A stretch of 64,000 bases of DNA, from contig NZ_JAPENY010000002.1 of assembly GCF_026341825.1 (NCBI RefSeq), positions 2,513,001 to 2,577,000 on the forward strand, in the 5' to 3' direction. Positions 53,299 through 61,769 of the stretch are shown one piece after another. This DNA is from Streptomyces sp. NBC_00620 (GTDB lineage: Bacteria; Actinomycetota; Actinomycetes; Streptomycetales; Streptomycetaceae). A program made the position numbers and the translations under genes. Each line of letters opens with the position of its first letter. The first letter of the stretch is position 1. The notes under the pieces are model-generated. The model searched no databases, was not told the origin of the DNA, and worked only from the letters and a program-made list of their open reading frames with translations.

Positions 53299-54191
53299 AC
53301 GAGACTCCTCGTACGCAGCGTGTACAGCCCCTGGGGCCGCCACTGGAGGAACGCGACGATGGCCACGAGGACCAGCACCTTCGCGACGCTGACGGTGGTG
53401 GAGTACTCCAGGACGGACTGCAGCACGCCCAGCACGAAGGCGACGATCACGGTGCCCTTGAGCTGTCCGATGCCGCCGACCACGATCACCAGGAAGGCGT
53501 CGATGATCACGTTGGTGCCCATCGTGGGACCGATCGGACCGACCAGTGTCAGCGCCACACCGGCCACTCCGGCGAGCCCGGATCCGATGAAGAACGCGGT
53601 GCGGTCGACGCGTCCGGTGGAAATGCCGGACACCTCGGCCAGGTCCCGGTTCTGCACGACGGCACGGATCCGGCGGCCGAGCGGGGTGAGCCGCAGCGTC
53701 AGCGCCAGCGCGACGACCGCCGCCAGCGCCAGCCCGAGGATGAACAGGCGACTGTTGGCGAAGGTGAGCGGGTCGTCGCCACCGATGACGGTGATGTTCC
53801 CGGTAAGGACATCGGGCGCGCGAGTCTGCACATTGGGTGCGCCGAAGATATCGCGGGCGAGTTGCTGGAGCATCAGTGAGACGCCCCATGTGACGAGAAG
53901 TGTGTCGAGTGGCCGGAGGTAAAGGCGGCGAATCAGCAGCCATTCGAGGAGGGCGCCGAGTGCCCCCGACACGAGAAAGGCGACGGGCAGCGCGACGAGG
54001 AGCGAAATTCCTGCGTTGGAAATGGACTTCTGGAGGACGTACGTGGTGTAGGCGCCGGCCATGATGAACTCGCCGTGGGCCATGTTGATGACATTCATCT
54101 GGCCGAAGGTGAGCGAGAGGCCGAGCGCGATGAGCAGCAGAACGGCACCGATGCTGATGCCGGTGAACATCTGCCCGAGGATCACGGTCAT
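53295..54191 (-). CDS. urtB: Urea/amide ABC transporter permease UrtB
   Basis: A 298-residue LivH-like permease with about eight helices. It contains GLSLTFGQMNVINMAHGEFIMAGAY near the N-terminus and VVQNRDLAEVSGISTGRVDR in the coupling loop. It lies 63 bases downstream of urtA and overlaps urtC by four bases. Confidence 0.9.
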   Translation of the reverse strand: MTVILGQMFTGISIGAVLLLIALGLSLTFGQMNVINMAHGEFIMAGAYTTYVLQKSISNAGISLLVALPVAFLVSGALGALLEWLLIRRLYLRPLDTLLVTWGVSLMLQQLARDIFGAPNVQTRAPDVLTGNITVIGGDDPLTFANSRLFILGLALAAVVALALTLRLTPLGRRIRAVVQNRDLAEVSGISTGRVDRTAFFIGSGLAGVAGVALTLVGPIGPTMGTNVIIDAFLVIVVGGIGQLKGTVIVAFVLGVLQSVLEYSTTVSVAKVLVLVAIVAFLQWRPQGLYTLRTRSLV

Positions 54192-54254
54192 GCGGCGACT
54201 CCGGGGAGGCGGGACGCGGGGGCCGCTTCGCGAAGGGCCCCCGCGCGCGGGTGA

Positions 54255-55538
54255 TCAGGAGAGGCCGGCGGCCCAGTCGTAACCCTTGAGGTAGGGGTCC
54301 GGCTTGATCGGTTTGCCGGAGTCCCAGACCTGCTCGATCAGCCCGTCGTCACCGATCTTGCCGATACGGGCGGTCTTGTAGATGTGCTGGCTTGCGCCGT
54401 CGACCGTGACCTTGCCCTCGGGTGCGTCGAAGGTGATGCCGTCCGAGGCCGCCTTGACCTTCTCGGGGTCGAACGACTTGGCCTTCTCGACCATGGCCTT
54501 CCACAGGTAGACCGAGGTGTACGCGGCCTCCATCGGGTCACTGGTCGGCTTGTCCTGGCCGTACTTGTCCTTGTAGGCCTTCACGAACTTGGTGTTCGCC
54601 GCGCCCGGAGTGGTCTGGTAGTAGTTCCAGGCCGTCAACTGGCCCGCCAGGTACTGCGCTCCGATCGACTTGACCTCTTCCTCGGCGATCGACACGGAGA
54701 CGACCGGCATGCCCTTGGCGGTCAGGCCCGCGGACTTGTACTCCTTGAAGAAGGCCACGTTCGAGTCGCCGTTGAGGGTGTTGAAGACCGCGTCCGCCTT
54801 CGACGCCTTCACCTTGTTGGCGATCGTGCTGAACTCCGTGGAGCCCAGCGGCGCGTAGTCCTCGCCGAGCACCGTCATGCCGTTGGCCTTCGCGTACGCC
54901 TTGATCTCCTTGTTGGCGGTGCGCGGGAAGACGTAGTCGCTGCCGACCAGGTAGATCTTCTTCTTGCCCTGGCTCTTGAGGTAGTCGAGCGCCGGGATGA
55001 TCTGCTGGTTGGTGGTCGCGCCCGTGTAGAAGATGTACGGGGACTCCTCAAGTCCCTCGTACTGCACGGGGTAGAACAGCAGCGACTTGTTCTTCTCGAA
55101 GACCGGCTTGACGGCCTTGCGGCTCGCGGAGGTCCAGCAGCCGAAGGTGGCCGCGACCCGGTCCTCCGAGATCAGCTTCTGCGCCTTCTCAGCGAACGTC
55201 GGCCAGTCGGAGGCGCCGTCCTCGCTGATCGGCTTGATCTGTTTGCCGAGGACTCCGCCCGAGGCGTTGATCTCGTCGATCGCCAGCTTCAGCGAGTCGC
55301 GTACGGTCACCTCGCTGATCGCCATCGTGCCGGACAGCGAGTTGAGCAGTCCGACCTTGACGGTGTCACCGCTCACGTCGGCCTGGGCGGCCTTGTCGGA
55401 CGTACCGCCCGCGTCGGTCTTCGCGCCGCACGCGGAGAGCGCGACGACGGCCGCGAGTGCGGCGGCGCCGGCCACCACCCGGCGTCGGAGAATATTGGAA
55501 CCGCTGAAACTGCCGGAACCGCTGGAACCGCTGGACAA
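54255..55538 (-). CDS. urtA: Urea/amide-binding lipoprotein UrtA
   Basis: A 427-residue Leu/Ile/Val-binding-protein-like lipoprotein specific for urea or short amides. The lipobox is VVALSAC with C37, followed by VKVGLLNSLSGTMAISE, GCWTSASRKAVKPVFE, PVQYEGLEESPYIFYTGA and YFP-type PLGSTEFS. The start is TTG 55538 behind GAGGGGG, and the first residues are a Gly/Ser-rich repeat. A GlnR-type box lies 67-104 bases upstream, consistent with expression under nitrogen limitation. Confidence 0.9.
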   Translation of the reverse strand: MSSGSSGSGSFSGSNILRRRVVAGAAALAAVVALSACGAKTDAGGTSDKAAQADVSGDTVKVGLLNSLSGTMAISEVTVRDSLKLAIDEINASGGVLGKQIKPISEDGASDWPTFAEKAQKLISEDRVAATFGCWTSASRKAVKPVFEKNKSLLFYPVQYEGLEESPYIFYTGATTNQQIIPALDYLKSQGKKKIYLVGSDYVFPRTANKEIKAYAKANGMTVLGEDYAPLGSTEFSTIANKVKASKADAVFNTLNGDSNVAFFKEYKSAGLTAKGMPVVSVSIAEEEVKSIGAQYLAGQLTAWNYYQTTPGAANTKFVKAYKDKYGQDKPTSDPMEAAYTSVYLWKAMVEKAKSFDPEKVKAASDGITFDAPEGKVTVDGASQHIYKTARIGKIGDDGLIEQVWDSGKPIKPDPYLKGYDWAAGLS

Positions 55539-55604
55539 AAGAACCCCCTCGGGCTGTGGAGGAGACGACCTCCTGAAGTGCGGTCCACAGCCTCAAGTGA
55601 CCCT

Positions 55605-55642
55605 GTTTCCAAGGTGTTTCGCGATACTTTCCCGGCGGTATC
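55605..55642 (-). promoter_or_regulatory. GlnR-type box upstream of urtA
   Basis: Read on the minus strand there are four 5-base elements, GATAC, GAAAG, GAAAC and GAAAC (55642-55605), each separated by exactly six bases. This matches the Streptomyces GlnR layout gTnAC-n6-GAAAC repeated. The last element is a perfect b-site. It lies 67 bases before urtA. Confidence 0.7.
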
Positions 55643-55689
55643 TTCCCGCTCTCATGAGGCGGTCGCGGGGAAATCCCGGGGCAACAAAA

Positions 55690-55763
55690 AATGCCCGGGG
55701 CTGAATTCGTGATCCGAATTCACAATTCGCCCGAGGCATTCTAGTTACTTCCTGTGGGAAGTA
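55690..55763. promoter_or_regulatory. Inverted repeats between the sensor gene and urtA
   Basis: Two structures lie in this otherwise empty stretch. A long imperfect hairpin (AATGCCCGGG near 55691 with CCCGAGGCATT ending about 55741) could terminate the minus-strand sensor gene. A perfect 7-bp inverted repeat, TACTTCC-TGTG-GGAAGTA (55746-55763), could be a regulator site. Functions are not established. Confidence 0.5.
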
Positions 55764-55785
55764 TCTTGGCGGGAGCGCGGTCATG

Positions 55786-56898
55786 TCAAGGGTGGGAACC
55801 GTGAAGGTCGAGCTGGGCGACCACGTCGAAGCCGACACCGTCCGCCCGTGCCAGATAGATGCGTTGGCGGACATGGGCGCCCCGCAGATGGAGCAGGCCG
55901 CGCGGGCCCTCGTACGACACCGTCTCGGCCGCCGCTCCGATCGCCGACACGTCGAGCGTCCTGGCCCGGCCGACCAGCGCGGCCAGCAACAGCACGCCCT
56001 CGTAACAGGATTCGCCGAGGCTCCCCAGGGCCGGTGCCTCGATGCCGAATCGTCCGGCGTACTGGCCGTGGAAGTCGAGGGTGTCCTGGTTCGCCAGTGA
56101 GGCGAAGAACCCGGCGGTGCTGTAGAGGTCCACGGTGGCCGTCGGCCCGCTCGCCATCAGCATGTTCTCGTCCATCAGCGTGCTCAGCCGCAGACAGCGC
56201 GCGTCGAGGCCCGCCACGGCGAACGCCCGGTTGAAGCGCACCGCGTCGCTGCCGACGAGCAGCATGAGCACGCCGTCCGCGTCCGACCGCTCGATCCGGC
56301 GCAGGACCGCGTCGAAGTCGTGTGTGCCCAGGGGGAGATAGACCTCTCCCTGGATCCTGCCGCCCGCCTCCCGCGCGAAGGCGTGCGCGGCCCGCGCCGT
56401 ACGACGGGGCCACACATAGTCGTTGCCTACGACGAACCAGCGCCGCACCCCGCGCTCATGGGCCAACAGTCCCATCGCGGGCCGCAGTTGATCGCGTGGT
56501 GTCTCGCTGGTGAGGAACACGCCCGCGGTGTTCTCACCGCCCTCGTACAGCGCGGTGTAGACGTACGGCACCCGATGAGCGATCCTCGGCGCCAGCGCCT
56601 GCCGCACCGAGGAGATGTGCCAGCCCGTGACGCCCTGCACGACCCCCAGGTCCACCAATGCCTCGACGTGGTCGGCGACTTCGCGCGGCCCGCTGCCGCC
56701 GTCGACGGGCAGCAGCCGCAGCTCCCTGCCGAGGACCCCGCCCGCGCGGTTGACCTCCTCCGCGGCCAGCTGTGCGCACAGTTCGCAGGTCGGTCCGAAG
56801 ATCCCCGCCGATCCCTGCATGGGGAAGACGAGGGCCACCCGGAACACGGAGTCGTCTGCCGTGAACCAGTCGGGCGGAGGCGGATCGTGCCGGAACAT
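55786..56898 (-). CDS. Cytosolic AmiC-like amide-sensing protein
   Basis: A 370-residue type I periplasmic-binding-fold protein of the AmiC/UrtA group, but with no signal peptide or lipobox (it begins MFRHDPPPPDWFTADDSVFRV). Ligand-site regions are VALVFPMQGSAGIFGP, YVYTALYEGGENTAGVFLT, WFVVGNDYVWPRR and PLGTHDFDAVL. In Pseudomonas, AmiC binds amides and inhibits the antiterminator AmiR. No AmiR homologue is seen in this window. It precedes urtABCDE on the same strand, so it may report ligand availability for that transporter. Confidence 0.75.
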   Translation of the reverse strand: MFRHDPPPPDWFTADDSVFRVALVFPMQGSAGIFGPTCELCAQLAAEEVNRAGGVLGRELRLLPVDGGSGPREVADHVEALVDLGVVQGVTGWHISSVRQALAPRIAHRVPYVYTALYEGGENTAGVFLTSETPRDQLRPAMGLLAHERGVRRWFVVGNDYVWPRRTARAAHAFAREAGGRIQGEVYLPLGTHDFDAVLRRIERSDADGVLMLLVGSDAVRFNRAFAVAGLDARCLRLSTLMDENMLMASGPTATVDLYSTAGFFASLANQDTLDFHGQYAGRFGIEAPALGSLGESCYEGVLLLAALVGRARTLDVSAIGAAAETVSYEGPRGLLHLRGAHVRQRIYLARADGVGFDVVAQLDLHGSHP

Positions 56899-56976
56899 GG
56901 AGTCATGATTTCGGGTCCGCCCGGTGAACTCCAGTCTGTCTCATACCATGTACAAACCCCGGGACCGAGGAGCAGG

Positions 56977-57423
56977 ATGCCCACCCCAACTCCGCGTCAG
57001 CCCCAGGATCTGGCGCACCTCCTGACGCGGGCCGAGCGGCTGGCCGCGCGTCGGCTGCAGAGCGTGCTCGACGCGGACGGCTGCTCGCTCGACGCGTGGC
57101 GGGTGCTCGCCCTGCTCTCCGACGGCGAGGGGCATCACATGACGGCGATAGCCGAGGCCGCCTTCCTGCCGCCCCCGACGCTGACCAAACTCGTCGACCA
57201 CCTCGTCGACCAGAACCTCGTCCACCGCCGCGTCGACCCGCTCGACCGGCGCCGCATCCTCGCGTACCTCACACCGCGCGGCCAGGCGTACTGGCGGCGC
57301 CTCGACCGTGAGGTCCGAGCCCAGTGGCCGGTGCTGAGCGACGGCGACGACGAACTGCTGCGGGCCCTGCTGGGGCGCCTTACGGACGCGCTCGACGGGG
57401 CAAGCGCCGACACCACGCGCTGA
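56977..57423 (+). CDS. MarR-family transcriptional regulator
   Basis: A 148-residue winged-helix regulator. The recognition region is TAIAEAAFLPPPTLTKLVDHL and the wing is VHRRVDPLDRRRILAYLTPRG. It is divergent from the AmiC-like gene (79 bases apart), so it may control that gene and itself. No signature metal or cysteine sites are visible. ATG 56977 follows a GAGGAGCAGG ribosome site. Confidence 0.85.
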   Translation: MPTPTPRQPQDLAHLLTRAERLAARRLQSVLDADGCSLDAWRVLALLSDGEGHHMTAIAEAAFLPPPTLTKLVDHLVDQNLVHRRVDPLDRRRILAYLTPRGQAYWRRLDREVRAQWPVLSDGDDELLRALLGRLTDALDGASADTTR

Positions 57424-57612
57424 CACCTTCCGCGGCAGCTGAAGGGAACTCTCCGTGACGCTAATCTCGCGGAGAGTGCTTTCGTGTGCCCGGAATTTAT
57501 TTGGGCACCTGAAAGGTTGGTATATACATCCAGCTGTACGTTCGGCTTTACCGCCGGCTATCGAGTACGTCGCGCGGCCGCCCATCCGTCCGCGCCCGAC
57601 CAGCGAGGCACC

Positions 57613-58935
57613 GTGAACCAGCCCACCACCGAACAGCCCGCCGACGTCGTCTCCCGGCTGCGCGCGACCTTCCGCTCGGGTCGCACCAAGCCCGTCGAAT
57701 GGCGTACGACCCAGCTGCGCCGACTGCGCGAGCTGCTCACCACGCACGGCGAGGGCATCGCCGCCGCCCTCCACGCGGACCTCGGCAAGAGTTCCACGGA
57801 GGCCTTCCGCACGGAGATCAACTTCACCGTGCGCGAGATCGACCACACCCTGGACCACCTCGAGACCTGGCTGCGCCCCGAGTCCGCCCCGGTCCCGGCG
57901 CACCTCGGCGGCGACGCGACGGCCTGGACGCAGTACGACCCCCTGGGCGTCGTCCTGGTCATCGCCCCCTGGAACTATCCGGTGCAGCTCCTGCTCACCC
58001 CGCTGCTCGGCGCGCTCGCCGCGGGCAACGCGGTGGTCGCCAAGCCCAGCGAGCTGGCTCCCGCCACGTCCGCCGTCCTCGCCAGGTTGCTGCCGCAGTA
58101 CCTCGACACCGACGCGGTCGCCGTCGTCGAGGGCGCCATCCCGGAGACCACGGCTCTGCTGGCCGAGCACTTCGACCACATCTTCTACACCGGCAACGGC
58201 ACGGTCGGCCGCATCGTGATGCGCGCCGCGGCGGAGCACCTCACCCCCGTCGCCCTCGAACTCGGCGGCAAGTCCCCGGCGTTCGTCGACCGCGGCACCG
58301 ACCTGGCCGTCGTCGCCGACCGCCTGGTCCGCGGAAAGTTCCTCAACGCCGGTCAGACTTGCGTCGCACCCGACTACGTCCTGACCGACCCCGAGACCGC
58401 CCGCGCCCTTGAGCCCGAGCTCACCCGGGCCGTCGAGGCGGTCTTCGGTGCCGAGCCGAAGACGTCCACCGAGTTCGGACGGATCGTCAACGAGCGGCAT
58501 TTCGACCGGCTCAGCTCGCTGCTCGACTCCGGCCGTACGGTCACCGGCGGCGAAAGCGACCGCGACGTCAAGTACATCGCGCCGACCGTCCTGGCCGACG
58601 TCGACCCCAAGTCGCCCGTCATGGCGGAGGAGATCTTCGGCCCGATCCTTCCGATCGTCACGGCGGCGGACCTCGACGAGGCCATCGGCTTCATCAACGA
58701 CCGCGACAAGCCGCTGGCCCTGTACGTCTTCACCGACTCGGACGTCACCCGGCAGCGGCTCGCCGCCGAGACCTCGTCCGGCGGCCTGGGCTTCGGCCTG
58801 CCGCTCGCCCATCTGACCGTCTCCGACCTCCCGTTCGGCGGGGTCGGCGAGAGCGGCATGGGCAGCTACCACGGCCGCTACTCGATCGAGACGTTCAGCC
58901 ACCGCAAGGCGGTGCTGGAGAAGCCGCTCGCCTGA
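57613..58935 (+). CDS. Class-3-type aldehyde dehydrogenase
   Basis: A 440-residue NAD(P)+-dependent aldehyde dehydrogenase of the short class-3/fatty-aldehyde group. Motifs are VIAPWNYPVQLLLTPLLGALAAGNA, catalytic Glu in ELGGKSPAF, catalytic Cys in NAGQTCVAPDY and a late PFGGVGESGMGSYHG. GTG 57613 behind GCGAGG is preferred. An upstream in-frame ATG adds residues with no family similarity. It follows marR by 190 bases that include an AT-rich stretch at 57490-57530. Confidence 0.87.
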   Translation: MNQPTTEQPADVVSRLRATFRSGRTKPVEWRTTQLRRLRELLTTHGEGIAAALHADLGKSSTEAFRTEINFTVREIDHTLDHLETWLRPESAPVPAHLGGDATAWTQYDPLGVVLVIAPWNYPVQLLLTPLLGALAAGNAVVAKPSELAPATSAVLARLLPQYLDTDAVAVVEGAIPETTALLAEHFDHIFYTGNGTVGRIVMRAAAEHLTPVALELGGKSPAFVDRGTDLAVVADRLVRGKFLNAGQTCVAPDYVLTDPETARALEPELTRAVEAVFGAEPKTSTEFGRIVNERHFDRLSSLLDSGRTVTGGESDRDVKYIAPTVLADVDPKSPVMAEEIFGPILPIVTAADLDEAIGFINDRDKPLALYVFTDSDVTRQRLAAETSSGGLGFGLPLAHLTVSDLPFGGVGESGMGSYHGRYSIETFSHRKAVLEKPLA

Positions 58936-58968
58936 GGCGGGAGGCGGGAGTGACGAGGAAGTCGGGCC

Positions 58969-59004
58969 GTGGCCCGGGTCGGAAGCTGAACCGGCCCGGG
59001 CCAC
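58969..59004 (+). terminator. Hairpin after the aldehyde dehydrogenase
   Basis: A 14-bp stem with one G-U pair (58969-58982 and 58991-59004) around loop AAGCTGAA lies 34 bases past the stop. Confidence 0.7.
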
Positions 59005-59111
59005 CGTGCTGTTCAAGTGTCACGGGTGTCATGGAATGCGCCGCTATCGGGCGTGCCGCTCAATTGTCGCCGGATGTCAGGGAGTTCAGCCGCCAACGTT
59101 GTCAGTTCGGC

Positions 59112-59142
59112 TTGGTCTAGACCTTGACTGGTACAGACCAAT
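59112..59142. promoter_or_regulatory. Two DasR-type sites upstream of the chitinase
   Basis: GGTCTAGACC (59114-59123) and GGTACAGACC (59130-59139) are direct-repeat palindromes 16 bases apart. They match the chitinase-promoter repeats and DasR responsive elements (core TGGTCTAGACCA) known from Streptomyces. They lie about 140 bases before the chitinase start. Expression is therefore expected to respond to glucosamine-6-phosphate or N-acetylglucosamine status. Confidence 0.75.
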
Positions 59143-59280
59143 GCGATTGAGTGTGCCTCCACACCCCCCACCACGGCCGCCCCCGACGCCGTGCCAGGCT
59201 CGACCGGCGCGTGCGCGCAAGGCATCGCTTCGCTTTGCTCTTGGTCGGGTGCGGCCGTGCTCCGCAAAGGAGTTGATCCT

Positions 59281-60168
59281 GTGTCGAGGCGCCGCATCTC
59301 CGCACTCATGGCAGCAGTCGTCATCGGAACCGCCGCACCGGTGCTCCTGCCGGCCGCGAGTGCTTCCGCCGCGGCTTGTTCGAGCTACCCGAGCTGGGTC
59401 GCCGGCAAGGCGTACGTCACCGGCAACATCGTCCGCTACACCGACGGCAAGGCCTACATAGCCGAGCACGACAACCCGGGCTACGACCCCACCATCAGCA
59501 CCTGGTTCTGGGAGCCCTACGCCTGCGACGGCTCGTCGACCCCCGTCGGGAACTTCCCCGTCACCGAGGCGCAGTTCAACCAGATGTTCCCGAGCCGGAA
59601 CTCCTTCTACTCGTACAGCGGTCTGACCGCCGCCCTGAGCGCCTACCCGGGCTTCGCCAACACCGGCAGTGACACGGTGAAGAAGCAGGAGGCCGCCGCC
59701 TTCCTCGCCAACGTCAACCACGAGACCGGCGGTCTGGTCTACATCGTCGAGCAGAACACCGCCAACTACCCGCACTACTGCGACTGGAGCCAGTCCTACG
59801 GCTGCCCGGCCGGTCAGGCAGCGTACTACGGCCGCGGCCCGATCCAGCTCAGCTGGAACTTCAACTACAAGGCCGCGGGTGACGCGCTCGGCATCGACCT
59901 GCTCAACAACCCCTGGCTGGTGCAGAACGACGCCGCGGTGGCGTGGAAGACGGGCCTCTGGTACTGGAACACCCAGAACGGTCCCGGCACCATGACCCCG
60001 CACAACGCCATGGTCAACGGCGCCGGCTTCGGCCAGACCATCCGCAGCATCAACGGCTCCCTGGAATGCGACGGCAAGAACCCCGCGCAGGTCCAGAGCC
60101 GCGTCGACGCCTACAACCGCTTCACCTCGATCCTCGGCGTCACGCCCGGAGCCAACCTCTACTGCTGA
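59281..60168 (+). CDS. Secreted GH19 chitinase with N-terminal CBM5/12
   Basis: A 295-residue exported chitinase. Signal peptide about 1-30 (ALMAAVVIGTAAPVLL, ASASAA). The chitin-binding module at about 31-75 has aromatic residues in YPSWVAGKAYVTGN and STWFWEPY. The GH19 domain follows, with the catalytic Glu in NVNHETGGL, the substrate-cleft motif YYGRGPIQLSWNFNY, and cysteine pairs in the loops. GTG 59281 has AAAGGAG upstream. The domain order (CBM then GH19) is that of Streptomyces ChiC-type enzymes. Confidence 0.92.
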   Translation: MSRRRISALMAAVVIGTAAPVLLPAASASAAACSSYPSWVAGKAYVTGNIVRYTDGKAYIAEHDNPGYDPTISTWFWEPYACDGSSTPVGNFPVTEAQFNQMFPSRNSFYSYSGLTAALSAYPGFANTGSDTVKKQEAAAFLANVNHETGGLVYIVEQNTANYPHYCDWSQSYGCPAGQAAYYGRGPIQLSWNFNYKAAGDALGIDLLNNPWLVQNDAAVAWKTGLWYWNTQNGPGTMTPHNAMVNGAGFGQTIRSINGSLECDGKNPAQVQSRVDAYNRFTSILGVTPGANLYC

Positions 60169-60253
60169 CGTCGGTCGGCTCGGTGAACGCGTCCGCACGA
60201 GCAGCGCCCTGAACACGTACACGTAGGGGCAAATCCTGTGCGAAGCTGCCGCG

Positions 60254-61159
60254 ATGACCTCAGAGAAGATCACCGCGGCAGCCGCGGGCACCTGGAAACT
60301 CGGAGATCTGCCCGTCAGCCGCATCGGATACGGCGCGATGCGGCTGACGGGCAGTGCGGCCTTCCACCTGGGCGTACCGAGCAATCGTGAACGCTCGATC
60401 GCCGTGCTGCGGCGCGCGATCGAGCTGGGCGTCAATCACATCGACACCGCCGCCTTCTACTTCTCGTCGCTGCGCTCCGCGAACGAACTGATCAACAGCG
60501 CGCTCGCTCCGTACGCGGACGACCTGGTCATCGCCACCAAGGTCGGGCCGCACCGCGACTACTCGGGGGAGTGGGCCACCGCCGCCAGGCCGGACCAACT
60601 GCGCGGCCAGGTCGAGGAGAACCTGCGGCAGCTCGGCCGCGACCATCTCGACGTCGTGTATCTGCGCCGGATGGGGCAGGACTCCATCGCCGAGCACTTC
60701 GGCGCGCTGGCCGAACTGCGTGACGCCGGCCTGATCCGGCACCTCGCCGTCTCCGACGTCGAATCCGGACACCTCGCCGAAGCGCAGGCCATCGCGCCGG
60801 TGGTGAGTGTGCAGAACCAGTACGGCCTCGACTTCCCGGACCCCGAGACCGACGCCGTCCTGCGGACCTGCGGCGAGCAGGGCATCGCCTTCGTCCCCTT
60901 CTTCGCGATCGCGGGCAAGGGCGGCGCACACGGCGCGAGCGGCACCGATGACGACGAGGTGCTCGCCGTCGCGGGTGCGCACGGCGCGACCCCCGCGCAG
61001 ATCCGGCTCGCGTGGACACTGCGACAGGGCCCGCACGTGCTCGCCATCCCCGGCACCGGCAACCCGGACCACCTCGACGAGAACGTGGCCGCGGGCGCGC
61101 TCCGGCTCACCGACGAGGAAATGACCCGCCTCGACGCGCGGCACACGTCGGGCGAGTAA
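60254..61159 (+). CDS. Aldo/keto reductase
   Basis: A 301-residue NADPH-dependent TIM-barrel reductase. The conserved aspartate and tyrosine are in NHIDTAAFYFSS, the lysine in VIATKVGPHRD, and the late NADPH region is in LAIPGTGNPDHLDEN. The position usually holding the catalytic His reads YLRRMGQ, a substitution that could alter activity. It is monocistronic. Substrate unknown. Confidence 0.82.
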   Translation: MTSEKITAAAAGTWKLGDLPVSRIGYGAMRLTGSAAFHLGVPSNRERSIAVLRRAIELGVNHIDTAAFYFSSLRSANELINSALAPYADDLVIATKVGPHRDYSGEWATAARPDQLRGQVEENLRQLGRDHLDVVYLRRMGQDSIAEHFGALAELRDAGLIRHLAVSDVESGHLAEAQAIAPVVSVQNQYGLDFPDPETDAVLRTCGEQGIAFVPFFAIAGKGGAHGASGTDDDEVLAVAGAHGATPAQIRLAWTLRQGPHVLAIPGTGNPDHLDENVAAGALRLTDEEMTRLDARHTSGE

Positions 61160-61171
61160 CTGCCCCGCTGT

Positions 61172-61470
61172 TCAGGACTCGGCCCCTTCGGGATCCACCA
61201 CGGGTGTGCCCGGCGCCCCGAGGCGCAAGCCGTCGATGACCAGGTCGAGGAGCCGGGCCACTCGCGACTCCCCCTCCTCGCCGGGGGCCGGTCCGCCACA
61301 GGATTCCCAGCATCAGCAGTACGTCGTCGGGGTCGACGCCCAGGCGGATGCTCCCGTCCTGCTCGCAGGCGCGCAGCAGCATGGTGACGGCGCCGATGAC
61401 CGCCTCGTAGATCTCCCCCGCGAGGCCGTCGTCGGCGAGGGAGTGCGGTACGTCCGACACGCCGTGCTGG
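61172..61470 (-). pseudogene. TetR-family regulator remnant, N-terminus lost and frameshifted
   Basis: The C-terminal ligand domain of a TetR regulator is recognisable (LADDGLAGEIYEAVIGAVTMLL, GVDPDDVLLMLGILWRTGP). The helix-turn-helix half is absent. After WRTGP a run of five C's (about 61288-61292) breaks the frame. Removing one base restores GEEGESRVARLLDLVIDGLRLG and a stop at 61172. Either decay or a sequencing error explains the shift, but the missing N-terminus is real in this sequence. Confidence 0.65.
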
Positions 61471-61756
61471 TCATGACGTCCGCGTGCGCCGCCGCGACGC
61501 CACCCCCGGCCGGCCCGGACAGCATCAGCGACGAAACCCGCTGGACCGACACCGACGACCCGACCCTGACCGCCCACCGGAAGTCGAAGGCCGTCGCGGA
61601 ACGGGCCCCGGCGCTCGGGCGGTCGTGCCGTACCTGGGACGCAGGCATCTGCACCCCGCCGACAAGGCGCGACGGATGCTGGCCTGGCAGCCGCGCCCCG
61701 CCGCCGAGACCGTCACGGGCTGCGCGAGGAGCCTCGCCGCCCACCAGGTGGTCTAG
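61461..61756 (+). pseudogene. NAD-dependent epimerase/SDR remnant
   Basis: The middle of an extended SDR is visible (VLVMTSACAAATP, SDETRWTD, then HRKSKAVAERA). The catalytic tyrosine of YxxxK is histidine. After about 61624 the frame changes and only the family C-terminus remains (VPYLGRRHLHP, KARRMLAWQPRPAAETV, stop at 61754). The N-terminal Rossmann motif is missing. With the adjacent TetR remnant it looks like a divergent pair that lost its shared centre. Confidence 0.65.
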
Positions 61757-61769
61757 GTCCTCCGCGGGC

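Noticed and set aside
56941..59016. 691-codon minus-strand frame covering marR and the aldehyde dehydrogenase
   Set aside because: It lies wholly antisense to two well-supported genes and its translation has no recognisable domain.
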